64,000 bases of DNA, taken from contig NZ_CP024869.1 of NCBI RefSeq assembly GCF_003052165.1, forward strand, positions 1,956,001 through 2,020,000, in the 5' to 3' direction. Position numbers and translations under genes: made by a program. The notes below the pieces were generated by a model, which was not told where the DNA came from, ran no database searches, and saw nothing but the letters and a program-made list of their open reading frames with translations. Positions 22,575 to 32,980 of this stretch are shown here, in pieces (the stretch's first letter is position 1; each line of letters starts with the position of its first letter). This DNA comes from Dietzia sp. JS16-p6b (GTDB lineage: Bacteria; Actinomycetota; Actinomycetes; Mycobacteriales; Mycobacteriaceae).

Positions 22575-23759
22575 CTATCGCGTGACCTTGACCTGGGGGC
22601 CCTGGCCGACGGCGGCCTCCCCGACGGGTTCGCCCATCTCCTCCGCGATCCGCATGGCCTCCTCGATGAGCGTCTCGACGATCATCGCCTCCGGGACGGT
22701 CTTGATGACCTCGCCCTTGACGAAGATCTGGCCCTTCCCGTTACCCGAGGCCACACCCAGATCCGCCTCACGCGCCTCACCAGGCCCGTTGACCACGCAC
22801 CCCATGACCGCGACCCGCAGCGGGACGGTCATGCCTTCGAGACCCGCGGTGACCTCGTCGGCGAGCTTGTAGACGTCCACCTGGGCACGCCCGCACGACG
22901 GGCACGAGACGATCTCGAGCTTGCGGGGACGCAGGTTCAGGGACTGCAGGATCTGCGAGCCGACCTTGATCTCCTCGACCGGCGGCGCGGAGAGGGAGAC
23001 CCGGATGGTGTCGCCGATCCCCTCCGACAGCAGGGCCCCGAACGCGACCGCGGACTTGATGGTGCCCTGGAACGCGGGCCCGGCCTCGGTGACCCCGAGG
23101 TGGAGCGGGTAGTCGCTCTTCGACGCGAGCTGACGGTAGGCCTCCACCATGATCACGGGATCGTTGTGCTTGACCGAGATCTTGATGTCCCCGAACCCGT
23201 GCTCCTCGAAGAGGGACGCCTCCCACAGCGCGGATTCCACGAGCGCCTCCGGGGTGGCCTTGCCGTACTTGGCGAGCAGTCGTGGGTCGAGGGACCCCGC
23301 GTTCACCCCGATCCGGATGGGGATACCGGCCGCACCGGCCGCCTTCGCGACCTCCGCGACCCGCCCGTCGAACTCCTTGATGTTTCCCGGGTTGACCCGC
23401 ACCGCCGCGCACCCCGCGTCGATCGCGGCGAAGATGTACTTGGGCTGGAAATGGATGTCCGCGATGACGGGGATCGGCGATTTGCGGGCGATCGTCGACA
23501 GGGCGTCGGCGTCCTCCTGGCGGGGACAGGCCACGCGCACGATGTCACAGCCCGACGCCGTGAGCTCGGCGATCTGTTGGAGCGTGGCGTTGACGTCGTG
23601 GGTCTTGGTGGTGGTCATGGACTGGACCGACACCGGATGATCGCTGCCCACACCGACCGGGCCCACGGCCAGTTGACGCGTCCTGCGGCGCGGTGCGAGG
23701 ACCGGCGGCGGACCGTCTGGCATGCCCAGACCGACGGGGATGGAGGAGGAGTCGTTCAC
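22575..23759 (-). CDS. ispG: 4-hydroxy-3-methylbut-2-enyl diphosphate synthase
   Basis: Penultimate enzyme of the MEP isoprenoid pathway, a [4Fe-4S] enzyme that reduces MEcPP to HMBPP. The TIM-barrel part is seen in [29 protein letters not shown]-type sequence and [10 protein letters not shown]; the cluster ligands are in [13 protein letters not shown] and [16 protein letters not shown]. Length 394. The GTG at 23759 has GGAAGG seven bases upstream; an ATG at 23723 is possible. It sits in the same run as rip and dxr, another enzyme of the pathway. Confidence 0.96.
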   Translation of the reverse strand: MNDSSSIPVGLGMPDGPPPVLAPRRRTRQLAVGPVGVGSDHPVSVQSMTTTKTHDVNATLQQIAELTASGCDIVRVACPRQEDADALSTIARKSPIPVIADIHFQPKYIFAAIDAGCAAVRVNPGNIKEFDGRVAEVAKAAGAAGIPIRIGVNAGSLDPRLLAKYGKATPEALVESALWEASLFEEHGFGDIKISVKHNDPVIMVEAYRQLASKSDYPLHLGVTEAGPAFQGTIKSAVAFGALLSEGIGDTIRVSLSAPPVEEIKVGSQILQSLNLRPRKLEIVSCPSCGRAQVDVYKLADEVTAGLEGMTVPLRVAVMGCVVNGPGEAREADLGVASGNGKGQIFVKGEVIKTVPEAMIVETLIEEAMRIAEEMGEPVGEAAVGQGPQVKVTR

Positions 23760-23859
23760 AACAGGGCCTTCCGTAGGGTTGCCAGCCGGGTGCTCGCTGA
23801 TCGGCGTCCGCCATTATCCGCGTTCCGGGGCGCGGGGGCGAGGGCAGGAGTCCGCGCGC

Positions 23860-25080
23860 TCATCCCGTCAGCAGTATGGGGTTGACGAAGTCCGCCGTGA
23901 TGACGATGGCGGACACGCCGATCAGCAGCACGAACACGCCGATCGTCAGCGGCGCGAGCTTCTCGTAGTCGGCCGGCCCGCCCGGCGCCAGACCGCGGAG
24001 TCGTCTCAGTGCGTCCCGGATCTTCTCGTAGAACACCACCGCGATGTGCCCACCGTCGAACGGGGTGAGCGGGACGAGGTTGAACGCCCCGAGGAACAGG
24101 TTCAGCCCGGCGAGGAAGAGCAGGAAGAGCCACCAGGCACCCTGTTCTGCCGCCTGGCCGCCGATGTGGCTCGCGCCGACGACCGAGACGGGCGAGTCCT
24201 CGGCCCGCTCGGCACCGAAGATCGACGCCGCCACCGCCGGGATCTTGGACGGGAACGAGATGAGCCCGTCGATCGTGGCCTCGATCATCTCCCCGGTGAA
24301 GACGAAGGTCGCCGGGATGGCTCCGAGCGCATCGTAGGTGTGGACCGACTGATAGGCGGGGTCGTCGAGGATCTCCCGCGGGATCCCGTCCTCGGACAGC
24401 CGGACTCCCAGTGCCCCCCTCGCCTGCCCTCCCTCGGAGGACGAGGTCAGGCTCGCCGTCGTCGTCAGTGTGTCCCCCGCCCTGTCCACCGTCACCGGCA
24501 CGGTCTGGCCGGGACGCGCGGAGACCACCTCGGACAGGTCGGACCAACTGTTCACGGGCTGCCCGTCCACGGATGTGATCCGGTCGCCGGGCAGGATCCC
24601 CGCCTCACCCGCGGGGCCGACCCCGACCCCGCACCGATCCGCCGCCGCGCAGGTGTCGCCCACCACCGCAGCGACCCGGTCGGTCGGGATCGGCTGGACG
24701 TCCCTGTTGACCAGACCCCACCCCAGGGCCACCGTGTAGAAGAGCGCGATCGCCAGGACGATGTTCATGACGGGGCCGGCCAGCAGGACCGCCACACGCT
24801 TCCACCAGGCCTGACGCCACATGGCCTTCGGTTCGTCCTCCGGCGCGAGTTCGTCGTACGCGGTCATCCCGGCGATGTCGCAGAACCCGCCCAGCGGGAC
24901 CGCCTTGAGGCCGTACTCGATCCCGCCACGGCGCACGGACCACAGCGTCGGCCCGAAACCGACGAAGAATCGACGGACCTTCATGCCCGACCACTGCGCC
25001 ACCCTCATGTGCCCGTACTCGTGGAGCACGATCGACACCATGATCCCTAGTGCGAAGAGCACGATCCCGAGGACCATCAC
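23860..25080 (-). CDS. rip: Site-2 intramembrane metalloprotease, Rip1/RseP family
   Basis: Cleaves membrane-bound anti-sigma factors and other substrates inside the lipid bilayer. The zinc site HEYGH is at residues 20-24 in the first helix and the third ligand in NLVPLTPFDGGH near the C-terminus. A PDZ domain lies around residues 125-200 (GEAGILPGDRITSVDGQPV). Four hydrophobic segments are visible. The 406 residues match mycobacterial Rip1. The GTG at 25080 was preferred (GAGGG seven bases upstream, three bases after the dxr stop); an ATG follows at 25077. No anti-sigma factor gene is in the window. Confidence 0.95.
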   Translation of the reverse strand: MMVLGIVLFALGIMVSIVLHEYGHMRVAQWSGMKVRRFFVGFGPTLWSVRRGGIEYGLKAVPLGGFCDIAGMTAYDELAPEDEPKAMWRQAWWKRVAVLLAGPVMNIVLAIALFYTVALGWGLVNRDVQPIPTDRVAAVVGDTCAAADRCGVGVGPAGEAGILPGDRITSVDGQPVNSWSDLSEVVSARPGQTVPVTVDRAGDTLTTTASLTSSSEGGQARGALGVRLSEDGIPREILDDPAYQSVHTYDALGAIPATFVFTGEMIEATIDGLISFPSKIPAVAASIFGAERAEDSPVSVVGASHIGGQAAEQGAWWLFLLFLAGLNLFLGAFNLVPLTPFDGGHIAVVFYEKIRDALRRLRGLAPGGPADYEKLAPLTIGVFVLLIGVSAIVITADFVNPILLTG

Positions 25081-25083
25081 GGC

Positions 25084-26262
25084 TCAGCCCTCCCGACCCG
25101 CGACGAGGGCGGCGGCGTGCCGCCGCGCCCAGGATTCCGCCGCCGTCACGTCGTCCAGATCCCGGGGATCGGATGACCACTCGTCCGCCGCCCCGACCGT
25201 CTCCGCCACCACGTCGACGATCTCGGTGAAGCCGATCCGGCCGTCGAGGAAGGCCGGCGCGGCCTCCTCGTTGGCGGCGTTGAACACCGCCGTCCGCAGG
25301 CCCCCCGCCGATCCCGCCGCGCGGGCCACGGAGATCGCCGGGAACGTCTGCTCGTCCACGGGCTCGAACGTCCAGGTGTGTGAGGCGGAGAAATCCAGGG
25401 GGGTCGTGGCCCCGGGGATCCGGTCCGGCCACCCGAGGGACAGCGCGATGGGCAACTTCATCGAGGGAGGAGAGGCCTTGGCGATCGTGGCACCGTCGAC
25501 GAAGGTCACGGCCGAATGCACCACCGACTGCGGGTGGACGGTCACCTCGATCTTGTCGTAGGGCACCCCGAACAGCAGATGCGCCTCGATGAGCTCGAGA
25601 GCCTTGTTGACCAGGGTGGCCGAGTTGAGCGTGATCATCCGCCCCATCGCCCAGGTGGGGTGCTGCAGCGCCTGCTCCGCGGTGACGTCCGCGAGCTGCG
25701 CGCGCGTCCTGCCCCGGAACGGGCCTCCGGACGCGGTGAGCACCAGTCCCGCGACCTCGTCCGCCGTGCCCGAGCGCAGGCACTGCGCCATGGCCGAGTG
25801 CTCCGAGTCCACGGGCACCAGCTGCCCCGGCGCGGCGGCGCCGGTCACCAGCGCGCCGCCGGCGACGAGGGACTCCTTGTTCGCCAACGCCAGACGGGCG
25901 CCGGTCCCCAGCGCCGCGAGTGTGGGGCCGAGGCCGATCGAGCCGTCGATGCCGTTGAGCACGACGTCCGCCTCCACTGCCCCGACCAACTCGGTCGCGG
26001 CCCCCGGCCCCTCGAACACGGTCACCTCCGGAAACTCCGCCCGGATACGCGCGGCTCCGGCGGGATCGGAGACGGCGACGTGTCCGGCGCCCGTGGCGGC
26101 GATCTGGTCGCCGAGCAGCCCGATCCGCCCGCCGCCCGCGGCCAGGCCCACCACGTCGAACCGGCCGGGGCCGGCCCCGGAGGTCACCTCCAGTGCCTGG
26201 GTACCGATCGAACCGGTGCTTCCGAGGATGAGAACGCGCGTGGTCACCTCGTCATTGTCCAC
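25084..26262 (-). CDS. dxr: 1-deoxy-D-xylulose 5-phosphate reductoisomerase
   Basis: First committed step of the MEP pathway, DXP to MEP using NADPH and a divalent metal. The NADPH motif is [16 protein letters not shown]; the metal and substrate region is [45 protein letters not shown] and [15 protein letters not shown]. Length 392. The start is GTG at 26262; an in-frame GTG at 26247 is the alternative, and neither has a strong Shine-Dalgarno. It heads the dxr-rip-ispG-GNAT run and is divergent from the DUF2631 gene. Confidence 0.96.
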   Translation of the reverse strand: MDNDEVTTRVLILGSTGSIGTQALEVTSGAGPGRFDVVGLAAGGGRIGLLGDQIAATGAGHVAVSDPAGAARIRAEFPEVTVFEGPGAATELVGAVEADVVLNGIDGSIGLGPTLAALGTGARLALANKESLVAGGALVTGAAAPGQLVPVDSEHSAMAQCLRSGTADEVAGLVLTASGGPFRGRTRAQLADVTAEQALQHPTWAMGRMITLNSATLVNKALELIEAHLLFGVPYDKIEVTVHPQSVVHSAVTFVDGATIAKASPPSMKLPIALSLGWPDRIPGATTPLDFSASHTWTFEPVDEQTFPAISVARAAGSAGGLRTAVFNAANEEAAPAFLDGRIGFTEIVDVVAETVGAADEWSSDPRDLDDVTAAESWARRHAAALVAGREG

Positions 26263-26411
26263 GTCCGGAGCGCCCGGCGCCGCATCGCGTGGTCACGCCC
26301 GGCCCCGATGCGGGCGGGTTACCCACAGTCCCTCACCGGGCGTGTGCCAGACTGGACGCGATGTCGGCGGCCCGCGGGGCCGCCAGCGAGCCGTGAGGAG
26401 AACCGGGGAGC

Positions 26412-26771
26412 ATGAGCGCGGACGGGCACCACACCAGCAAGGAAATCGTCGTGGGGGGCATCAGCTCGCTGGACGAGCCCTCCGTTGAATGGGGCTGGCA
26501 CCAGCACAGCAGGAAGGTCGGCCTCGCCGTGGGCGGCTTCTTCGTGCTGTTCCTCCTGGCCATGCTCTTCGGCAACCACATCGGCCGGGTCGAGGACATC
26601 TGGGTGGTCGCCATCGCCCTGTTCCTCGCCGCCTGGATGTTCCACTCGCTGCGCCCGAAGAAGGATGACAGCCTGAAGAAGGCCAGGGTGTACGAGGTGC
26701 CCGCCGATCACTACTCGGTGGTCGGTGCCGCGGCGTCCGGCGCGGTCGGGACCGCTCCCGCCAAGCGCTGA
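26412..26771 (+). CDS. DUF2631 membrane protein
   Basis: A 119-residue protein with a conserved WGWHQHSRK motif followed by two hydrophobic segments (VGLAVGGFFVLFLLAMLFGN and DIWVVAIALFLAAWMFHSL). The C-terminus is Ala-rich. The DUF2631 family is confined to actinobacteria and has no assigned function. The ATG at 26412 has a GAGGAG about 11 bases upstream. A very strong hairpin follows the stop. It lies between dxr and rlmN as in mycobacteria. Confidence 0.85.
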   Translation: MSADGHHTSKEIVVGGISSLDEPSVEWGWHQHSRKVGLAVGGFFVLFLLAMLFGNHIGRVEDIWVVAIALFLAAWMFHSLRPKKDDSLKKARVYEVPADHYSVVGAAASGAVGTAPAKR

Positions 26772-26780
26772 GAGCCCCTG

Positions 26781-26831
26781 CACGGACGAGGCCGCCGCCC
26801 GCGAATCTCGCGGGCGGCGGCCTCGTCCGTG
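26781..26831. terminator. Bidirectional terminator, perfect 24-bp stem
   Basis: Bases 26781-26804 are exactly complementary to 26808-26831 with a three-base loop (26805-26807), the longest perfect inverted repeat noticed in the window. It is nine bases after the DUF2631 stop on the plus strand and about 85 bases after the rlmN stop on the minus strand, so it can serve both converging genes. Confidence 0.85.
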
Positions 26832-26844
26832 GTCCGGGGCGACC

Positions 26845-26927
26845 GGCCTCATCCCTTCGAGCCTCACCCCCGGCGCTCACCTCGCGAGCCTGACCCCCGG
26901 CCTCACCCCCCGGGCCTCACCCTTCGG
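26845..26927. repeat. Degenerate CCTcAcCCCcgG repeats at the rlmN 3' end
   Basis: Five related copies of a 12-14-base motif occur at about 26845, 26861, 26886, 26901 and 26914. The last overlaps the rlmN stop codon. The array lies next to the 24-bp-stem terminator and is probably slippage-derived. Confidence 0.55.
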
Positions 26928-28026
26928 CGGCGAGTTGGCCACAGGCGGCCGCGATCTCCTGACCCCGGGTGTCCCTGACGGTGCAGGACACCCCGGATTG
27001 CCGAACCGCCGCCACGAATGCGTCCTGTTGGTGCTTCGGGCTGGCGTCCCACTCACTGCCCGGTGTCGGGTTGAGCGGGATCAGGTTCACATGAGCCATG
27101 GGCCCGAGCCGCTGGGTGAGCAGTCGACCCAACATCTCCCCGCGCCAGGTCTGGTCGTTGACGTCGCGGATCAGCGCGTACTCGATCGACACGCGACGAC
27201 CCGTGGCGTCGGCGTAGTGCCGCGCGGCGTCCATGACCTCGCTGACGGGCCACCTGTTGTTGACGGGGACCAGGGTGTCGCGCAGTTCGTCGTCGGGAGT
27301 GTGCAGGGACACCGCCAGGGTGACGTGCAGCCCCTCCTCCGCGAGCCGGTGGATGGCGGGCACCACCCCCACGGTCGACACCGTCACCGACCGCTGGGAC
27401 AGTCCGAACCCCGACGGTGGCGGGGAGACGATCCCCCGGACCGCGGTGAGAACCCGCTTGTAGTTGGCCAGCGGCTCCCCCATTCCCATGAACACCACGT
27501 TGGACAGTCGGCCCGGCCCCCCGGGGACCTCACCGTCCCGCATGGCCCGGGCCGCTTCCCGGACCTGTTCGAGAATCTCGGCGGCCGAGAGATTGCGCTG
27601 GAGCCCGGCCTGCCCGGTCGCACAGAACGGGCACGCCATTCCACACCCGGCCTGGCTCGAGATACACAGCGTGGCGCGGTCGGGATAACGCATGAGGACG
27701 CTCTCGACCAGCGACCCGTCGTGGAGTTTCCACAGGGTCTTGCGCGTGGTGCCCCCGTCGGCCGCGATGTGCCGGACCGAGGAGGCCAGGCGCGGGAACA
27801 ACTCCGAACCGATCTGCTCGCGCAGACCGGCCGGCAGATCCGTCATTGCACCCGGGTCCGCCTCGAGGCGACCGAAGTACTGGTTGGCGAGCTGCTTGCC
27901 CCGGAACGCGGGGACCCCGAGTTCACCCATCGCCTCGGCCCGGCCCGCGGCGTCGAGATCGGCGAAGTGACGAGGGGGAAGACCCCGCCGGGGGGCGTCG
28001 AAGACGAGGGGCAGTGGCTCAACCAT
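26917..28026 (-). CDS. rlmN: Dual-specificity 23S rRNA / tRNA adenine-C2 methyltransferase RlmN
   Basis: Radical-SAM enzyme that methylates A2503 of 23S rRNA and A37 of some tRNAs. The cluster motif [11 protein letters not shown] (CxxxCxxC) is intact, with [15 protein letters not shown] and the catalytic Cys region [19 protein letters not shown] near the C-terminus. The start is uncertain: ATG 28026 ([15 protein letters not shown]) matches the mycobacterial N-terminus; ATG 28038 and GTG 28065 are in-frame alternatives. With 28026 it has 369 residues. It converges on the DUF2631 gene and is divergent from the LapA-domain gene. Confidence 0.95.
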   Translation of the reverse strand: MVEPLPLVFDAPRRGLPPRHFADLDAAGRAEAMGELGVPAFRGKQLANQYFGRLEADPGAMTDLPAGLREQIGSELFPRLASSVRHIAADGGTTRKTLWKLHDGSLVESVLMRYPDRATLCISSQAGCGMACPFCATGQAGLQRNLSAAEILEQVREAARAMRDGEVPGGPGRLSNVVFMGMGEPLANYKRVLTAVRGIVSPPPSGFGLSQRSVTVSTVGVVPAIHRLAEEGLHVTLAVSLHTPDDELRDTLVPVNNRWPVSEVMDAARHYADATGRRVSIEYALIRDVNDQTWRGEMLGRLLTQRLGPMAHVNLIPLNPTPGSEWDASPKHQQDAFVAAVRQSGVSCTVRDTRGQEIAAACGQLAAEG

Positions 28027-28100
28027 GATGGGTGCCATTGTGTCAGAAGCCGGTCTGCACGACACACCGCCAGCGGATGCCGGGGGCCGGGCGGAGGGAA

Positions 28101-28106
28101 TAGAGT
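28101..28106 (+). promoter_or_regulatory. -10 element for a leaderless LapA-domain message
   Basis: TAGAGT, six bases before the ATG at 28113, with no Shine-Dalgarno in between. Confidence 0.5.
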
Positions 28107-28112
28107 CCTGGC

Positions 28113-28535
28113 ATGCCCACGCGTTCGCACGACCCCGTAGAACCCGATCACGATCCGGCGTCGACCGACATCGCCCCTCTCGAGGACACCCACGCCTCCG
28201 CCTCGGCGCCGGTGCCCGCCGAAGGGGCCCGGGATGCCGGGCGGGGACCTGACGTCGGACTTCCCGATGTCTCGGCCGGCAGACTCGGATCGGCGTGGGT
28301 GGGGCTGGTCCTCGGTGCTCTGGTGACGATTCTGCTGCTGGTCTTCGTCGCGCAGAACACCACCTCGACCGACGTCCGATATCTCGGTCTCGAGTTCAGC
28401 CTCCCGTTGGGGGTGCTGATCCTGTTCGCCGCCATCGCCGGTGCGCTGATCATGGCGCTGTTCGCCGGGTTCCGCATCCTCCAGCTCCGTATGCGTGCCC
28501 GCCGAGCGCGCAAGGTGAGCGCCCGCGGCCGCTGA
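28113..28535 (+). CDS. LapA-domain (DUF1049) inner-membrane protein
   Basis: A 140-residue protein with an acidic, Pro- and Ala-rich N-terminal 55 residues and two transmembrane segments ([20 protein letters not shown] and [21 protein letters not shown]) joined by the [20 protein letters not shown] loop. It ends in a basic tail [10 protein letters not shown]. The QNT and F-LPLG pattern is the LapA signature; the E. coli relative works with LapB in controlling lipopolysaccharide synthesis, but that pathway is absent in actinobacteria and the role here is unknown. It lies between rlmN and cdsA. Confidence 0.8.
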   Translation: MPTRSHDPVEPDHDPASTDIAPLEDTHASASAPVPAEGARDAGRGPDVGLPDVSAGRLGSAWVGLVLGALVTILLLVFVAQNTTSTDVRYLGLEFSLPLGVLILFAAIAGALIMALFAGFRILQLRMRARRARKVSARGR

Positions 28536-28558
28536 CCTGCCGGCGGTGCCCGGTGCGG

Positions 28559-29437
28559 TCAGGTCGGGACGACGAAGGTGAAGATGATCCACACCACGAC
28601 GGCGGTGGGCAGGACCGAGTCCAGGCGATCCATGAACCCGCCGTGTCCCGGCAGCATCGTACCCATGTCCTTGATCCCGAGGTCCCGCTTGACCTGGGAC
28701 TCGATGAGGTCGCCCAGGGTCGCGGTGAACACGGTGAGGACGCCCAGCAGGACGCCCTTGAAGACGTTGTCATCGAACAACAACACCACGACGAGCGCGC
28801 CCCCGACGATGGCGAACACCATCGAGCCGGCGAAGCCCTCCCACGACTTCTTGGGGCTCACCGCGGGCGCCATCGGATGCTTGCCGAACAGCACGCCTGT
28901 GACGTATCCCCCGACGTCCGAACACACCACCAACAGGATCAGGGCGACGACCCGCTGGGCCCCGAAGTCGCCGTCCGCGAGCATGGCCCCGAGAGCGCCC
29001 GGGACCGCGATCCACACGAGGACGAAGACGGCGACCGAGACGTCCCGGAGGTAGTTCTGCGGTGCCGTGGTCAGGCCCGCCATCAACAGCCGCCAGACCA
29101 GGACCAGAACCGTCGTGGCGGCGAACGCAGCGAAGGCCCCTCTGGCCCCGGCGAAGAACCCGGCCCAGACCATCGCCTGCCCGCCCAGGAGCAGAGGCAG
29201 GAGCGGGAGCCGGAACTGGGCCTGCCGGAGACGCTTGAACACCTCCCAGGTCCCGATGGCGACCGCGCCGGCGGCGACCAGGTACCAGGCCCTGGGGTTG
29301 AACGCGATGCTCGCGATGACCAGCGCCCCGAGCCCGACGCCCACGGGGATGGCGCGGGTCAGGTCCCGGCCCGCCCGCGATGGTGGAGCAGCTGCCGCGG
29401 CTGTGGGCCCGGGTGGGCCTGGCGGGGCGGTGTCCAC
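28559..29437 (-). CDS. cdsA: Phosphatidate cytidylyltransferase (CDP-diacylglycerol synthase)
   Basis: Makes CDP-diacylglycerol from phosphatidic acid and CTP at the membrane, feeding phosphatidylinositol, phosphatidylglycerol and cardiolipin synthesis. The C-terminal signature LGDLIESQVKRDLGIKD continues to GHGGFMDRLDS, and KKSWEGFAGSM is also conserved. About eight hydrophobic segments are seen in 292 residues. The GTG at 29437 has AGGAG seven bases upstream. It follows frr in the pyrH-frr-cdsA order common in bacteria and converges with the LapA-domain gene. Confidence 0.95.
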   Translation of the reverse strand: MDTAPPGPPGPTAAAAAPPSRAGRDLTRAIPVGVGLGALVIASIAFNPRAWYLVAAGAVAIGTWEVFKRLRQAQFRLPLLPLLLGGQAMVWAGFFAGARGAFAAFAATTVLVLVWRLLMAGLTTAPQNYLRDVSVAVFVLVWIAVPGALGAMLADGDFGAQRVVALILLVVCSDVGGYVTGVLFGKHPMAPAVSPKKSWEGFAGSMVFAIVGGALVVVLLFDDNVFKGVLLGVLTVFTATLGDLIESQVKRDLGIKDMGTMLPGHGGFMDRLDSVLPTAVVVWIIFTFVVPT

Positions 29438-29484
29438 GGCATTCTCCTCGGATCTCGGGGGTCGGTCGGCGGGTGCGTCGGTGG

Positions 29485-30042
29485 TCAGACCTCCATGAGG
29501 TCGCCTTCCTTGCCCTTGACGAGCTCGTCCACGTCGGCCACGAAGCGGTGGGTGAGCTTGTCGAGCTCCTTCTCGGCGGCGTTGACCTCGTCCTCGCCGG
29601 CCTCGCCGTCCTTGACGATGCGCTTGAGTTCGTCCATCGCCTTTCGACGGACCCCGCGCACTGCGATGCGGCCGTCCTCCGCCTTGGCCTTGGCCTGTCT
29701 GACGAGGTCGCGACGACGCTCCTCGGTGAGTTGCGGAACCGTCACGCGGAGGACCTGACCGTCGTTGGTCGGATTGACGCCGAGATCGGAATTGCGGATG
29801 GCGTTCTCGATCGGCCCGATCTGGGACATCTCGTACGGCTTGATGATGAGCATCCGGGGTTCGGGAACCGAGACACTGGCCATCTGGGTGATGGGGGTCA
29901 GGGTCCCGTAGTACTCGCAGAGCACCCGGTTGAACATGCCGGGGTTGGCGCGACCGGTGCGGATGGCCGCGAGTTCGTCACGGACGCGCTCGACGGCCTT
30001 CTCCATCTTCTCCTCGGCCTCGAGCAGGGTGTCGTCGATCAT
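29485..30042 (-). CDS. frr: Ribosome recycling factor
   Basis: Splits post-termination ribosomes together with EF-G. All 185 residues align with the family: [25 protein letters not shown], then [23 protein letters not shown] and the C-terminal helices [19 protein letters not shown] and [14 protein letters not shown]. The ATG at 30042 has GGAAG about nine bases upstream. It follows pyrH by 47 bases. Confidence 0.97.
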   Translation of the reverse strand: MIDDTLLEAEEKMEKAVERVRDELAAIRTGRANPGMFNRVLCEYYGTLTPITQMASVSVPEPRMLIIKPYEMSQIGPIENAIRNSDLGVNPTNDGQVLRVTVPQLTEERRRDLVRQAKAKAEDGRIAVRGVRRKAMDELKRIVKDGEAGEDEVNAAEKELDKLTHRFVADVDELVKGKEGDLMEV

Positions 30043-30089
30043 GTGATGTCTTCCGTTCTCTACGTGAGTGAGGTGGGGGGTCCTGCGCC

Positions 30090-30815
30090 TCAGGCCGGGC
30101 TGCTGACGAGGGTTCCGATCTCCTCACCGGCGACCGCGCGCGCAATGTTGCCCTCGGTGAGGAGGTTGAAGACCAGGATCGGCATCTTGTTGTCCATACA
30201 GAGACTGAACGCGGTGGTGTCGGCGACCTTCAGTCCCTGTTCCAGGCACTCGCGGTGCTCGATCCGCGTGAACAGTTCGGCGTCGGGGTTGGTCCGCGGG
30301 TCGTCGGAGTAGATCCCGTCGACGGCCTTCGCCATCAACAGCACCTCCGCTTTGATCTCGAGCGCGCGTTGGGCGGCGGTGGTGTCGGTGGAGAAGTACG
30401 GCATCCCCATGCCCGCGCCGAAGATCACCACCCGTCCCTTCTCCAGATGTCGCTCGGCACGGAGGGGGATGTACGGTTCCGCGACCTGTCCCATGTGGAT
30501 CGCGGTCTGCACCCGGGTCGACACGCCCTCCTGCTCGAGGAAGTCCTGGAGCGCCAGGCAGTTCATCACGGTGCCGAGCATCCCCATGTAGTCGCTGCGC
30601 GCACGGTCGAGACCACGCTGCTGCAACTGGGCGCCGCGGAAGAAGTTCCCGCCGCCGATGACGATCGCGATCTGCGCACCCGTGCGGGAGACCTCGGCGA
30701 TCTGCCTCGCGACCGACTGGACCACATCGGGATCGATCCCCACGCCGCCCCCGCCGAACATCTCTCCGCCCAGCTTGAGCATCACACGTCTGTAGCCGTC
30801 CCGCGGGTCGGTCAT
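30090..30815 (-). CDS. pyrH: UMP kinase
   Basis: Phosphorylates UMP to UDP, the bacterial hexameric enzyme regulated by GTP and UTP. Signatures are [55 protein letters not shown] and [19 protein letters not shown]. The ATG at 30815 (241 residues) was chosen because GAGGAG lies five bases upstream and the family starts there. It is separated from tsf by a terminator, so it probably has its own promoter in 30816-30985. Confidence 0.96.
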   Translation of the reverse strand: MTDPRDGYRRVMLKLGGEMFGGGGVGIDPDVVQSVARQIAEVSRTGAQIAIVIGGGNFFRGAQLQQRGLDRARSDYMGMLGTVMNCLALQDFLEQEGVSTRVQTAIHMGQVAEPYIPLRAERHLEKGRVVIFGAGMGMPYFSTDTTAAQRALEIKAEVLLMAKAVDGIYSDDPRTNPDAELFTRIEHRECLEQGLKVADTTAFSLCMDNKMPILVFNLLTEGNIARAVAGEEIGTLVSSPA

Positions 30816-30985
30816 CGCTCTCCTCGTCCCGGACGGATCGCGCCCGTCTCGTGCGTCAAACGCCCCCCGACGTCCTCGTCGGGCGGCCGTACGGCCCATG
30901 GTGGGACCTCGTCCATTCTGCCCTATCACCCCCGGCGCCACACCGCAGCCCGCGCGTTCGGAGGCCGGAACGGTCGGACACAGAC

Positions 30986-31021
30986 CGACGGCGGCACCCG
31001 GGGGTCCGGGTGCCGCCGTCG
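30986..31021 (-). terminator. Terminator after tsf
   Basis: A 16-base-pair stem (30986-31001 with 31006-31021) and a four-base loop 36 bases after the tsf stop. No T run follows. It separates rpsB-tsf from pyrH-frr-cdsA. Confidence 0.75.
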
Positions 31022-31056
31022 ACGTGGCATCCGCCACCGCGGATGCCGGGGAGGGA

Positions 31057-31881
31057 TCAGGCCTGGCCGACCTCGAAGCGGAGGAACGCGGTCACCGTGG
31101 CACCCGCCTCGGACAGGAGCGCGCCGACGGTCTTCTTGCTGTCGGTGACCGACGGCTGGTCCAGCAGGACGACGTCCTTGTAGAAGCCGTTCAGACGACC
31201 CTCGACGATCTTCTGCAGAGCCTGCTCCGGCTTGCCCTCCTCGCGGGCGGTGGCCTCCGCGATCTCGCGCTCCTTGGCCACGATGTCGGCGGGCACCTCG
31301 TCGCGTGAGACGTACTGCGCCTTGAGTGCGGCGATCTGCATGGCGGCCGAGCGGGCGGCCGCCTCCGCGGCCTCGCCCTGGCCCTCGTAGGCCACTAGGA
31401 CGCCGACCGCCGGCGGGAGGTCGGAGGAGCGCTTGTGGAGGTACACGGCGACCGGGCCGTCGAGCTTGCCCACTCGACGCAGGACCAGCTTCTCGCCCGA
31501 CTTGGCGGAGAACGAGACCACCGCGTCGGCGACCGTCGACCCGTCGAGGTCGGCATTGTTGAGCGCATCGAGATCGGAGATGCCCTGTGCTGCGGCGACG
31601 GCGACGATCCTGTCGGCCAGCGCGATGAACTCGGCGCTCTTCGCGACGAAGTCCGTCTCGGAGTTGAGCTCGATCATGACGCCGTCCTTGACGGCGACCA
31701 GGCCCTCGGCGGTGGTGCGCTCAGCACGCTTGCCCACGTCCTTGGCGCCCTTGATGCGCAGGACCTCGACGGCCTTGTCGAAGTCGCCGTCGGTCTCCTC
31801 GAGTGCCTTCTTGCAGTCCATCATCCCGGAGCCGGTGAGCTCACGCAGACGCTTGACGTCGGCAGCGGTGTAGTTCGCCAT
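31057..31881 (-). CDS. tsf: Translation elongation factor Ts
   Basis: Nucleotide exchange factor for EF-Tu. The UBA-like N-terminus [26 protein letters not shown] and the core motif [15 protein letters not shown] are intact, as is [17 protein letters not shown]. Length 274. The ATG at 31881 is preceded by AGGAGG about 12 bases upstream. It lies downstream of rpsB after a 202-base gap with a large hairpin. Confidence 0.97.
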   Translation of the reverse strand: MANYTAADVKRLRELTGSGMMDCKKALEETDGDFDKAVEVLRIKGAKDVGKRAERTTAEGLVAVKDGVMIELNSETDFVAKSAEFIALADRIVAVAAAQGISDLDALNNADLDGSTVADAVVSFSAKSGEKLVLRRVGKLDGPVAVYLHKRSSDLPPAVGVLVAYEGQGEAAEAAARSAAMQIAALKAQYVSRDEVPADIVAKEREIAEATAREEGKPEQALQKIVEGRLNGFYKDVVLLDQPSVTDSKKTVGALLSEAGATVTAFLRFEVGQA

Positions 31882-32008
31882 GGTGGGGCGACCCTCCTAA
31901 AAGAGTTTCGTGATGTATCGGAAGTTGTTGGCGTCGGCCGGCCGGCGCGATCGACTCCACCCTAGACGCCGCGGCGCCGGTGGACCCCTCGCCCGCATTC
32001 ACCGACAC

Positions 32009-32064
32009 CTCGGGCCCGGCCCCCCGGGAGATCCCCGGAGGGATCGTGGGCGGCCGGGCCCGAG
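32009..32064 (-). terminator. Hairpin between rpsB and tsf (possible attenuator)
   Basis: A perfect 13-base-pair stem (32009-32021 with 32052-32064) encloses a 30-base loop, 19 bases after the rpsB stop. It could reduce tsf expression relative to rpsB or be a partial terminator, a known situation in rpsB-tsf operons. Confidence 0.55.
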
Positions 32065-32083
32065 CTGTTCGAGCGTGCGGAGG

Positions 32084-32980
32084 TCAGGCCTCGGGGGCCG
32101 GAGCCTCGGAGGTCGCGGCGGCGATCTCCTGCGGGTCGGCCTCGGGGGCCTCGGCCACAGGGGACTCGGTGCCGGTGACCTGGGCGGGCGACTCGGCGCC
32201 CTCGGCCGCGGCGGTGCCGGTGACCTGGTCGAGCTGCTCGGCCTCCCACTCGGCGAGCGGCTCGGCCTCCTCGCCGGTGGCCTTGCCGGCCTGGGAGCGG
32301 GCCTTGAGACCCTCGGCGACGGCGGAGGCGATGACCCGGGTCAGGACGCTGACCGAACGGATCGCGTCGTCGTTGGCCGGGATCGGGTAGTCCACCAGGT
32401 CGGGATCACAGTTCGTGTCGAGCAGGGCGACGACCGGGATGTTGAGCTTGCGTGCCTCGCCGACCGCGATGTGCTCCTTGTTGGTGTCGACGATCCACAC
32501 GACGGACGGCACCTTGGTCATGTCGCGCATACCGCCGAGGGTGCGCGCCAGCTTGGTCATCTCACGCGTGAGCATGAGAATCTCCTTCTTGGTGCGGCCC
32601 TCGAACCCGCCCGACTGCTCCATCGCCTCGAGCTCCTTGAGGCGGATGAGGCGCTGGTGCACGGTCTGGAAGTTGGTGAGCATGCCGCCCAGCCACCGCT
32701 GGTTGACGTACGGCATACCGACCTTGGCGGCCTCCTCGGCGATGGCCTCCTGGGCCTGCTTCTTGGTGCCGACGAACAGGACGGTGCCACCGTGGGCGAC
32801 GGTCTCCTTGACGAACTCGTACGCCTGGTCGATGTACGTCAGGGTCTGCTGCAGGTCGATGATGTAGATGCCGTTGCGGTCGGTGAAGATGAACCGCCGC
32901 ATCTTCGGGTTCCAGCGACGGGTCTGGTGGCCGAAGTGGGCACCTGCGTCGAGCAGCTGCTTCATGGAGATGACTGCCAT
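32084..32980 (-). CDS. rpsB: 30S ribosomal protein S2
   Basis: S2 joins the 30S subunit late and helps recruit S1 where present. The N-terminus [63 protein letters not shown] and [22 protein letters not shown] are all family signatures (cited in parts). Length 298, with a C-terminal tail of about 55 Glu/Ala-rich residues typical of actinobacteria. The ATG at 32980 is fixed by homology but has no Shine-Dalgarno; it follows a leader of about 250 bases with several hairpins. Confidence 0.96.
   Translation of the reverse strand: MAVISMKQLLDAGAHFGHQTRRWNPKMRRFIFTDRNGIYIIDLQQTLTYIDQAYEFVKETVAHGGTVLFVGTKKQAQEAIAEEAAKVGMPYVNQRWLGGMLTNFQTVHQRLIRLKELEAMEQSGGFEGRTKKEILMLTREMTKLARTLGGMRDMTKVPSVVWIVDTNKEHIAVGEARKLNIPVVALLDTNCDPDLVDYPIPANDDAIRSVSVLTRVIASAVAEGLKARSQAGKATGEEAEPLAEWEAEQLDQVTGTAAAEGAESPAQVTGTESPVAEAPEADPQEIAAATSEAPAPEA

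Noticed and set aside
21408-23885. A long plus-strand frame across map, GNAT and ispG
   Set aside because: It spans three clear genes on the other strand and has no recognisable motif.
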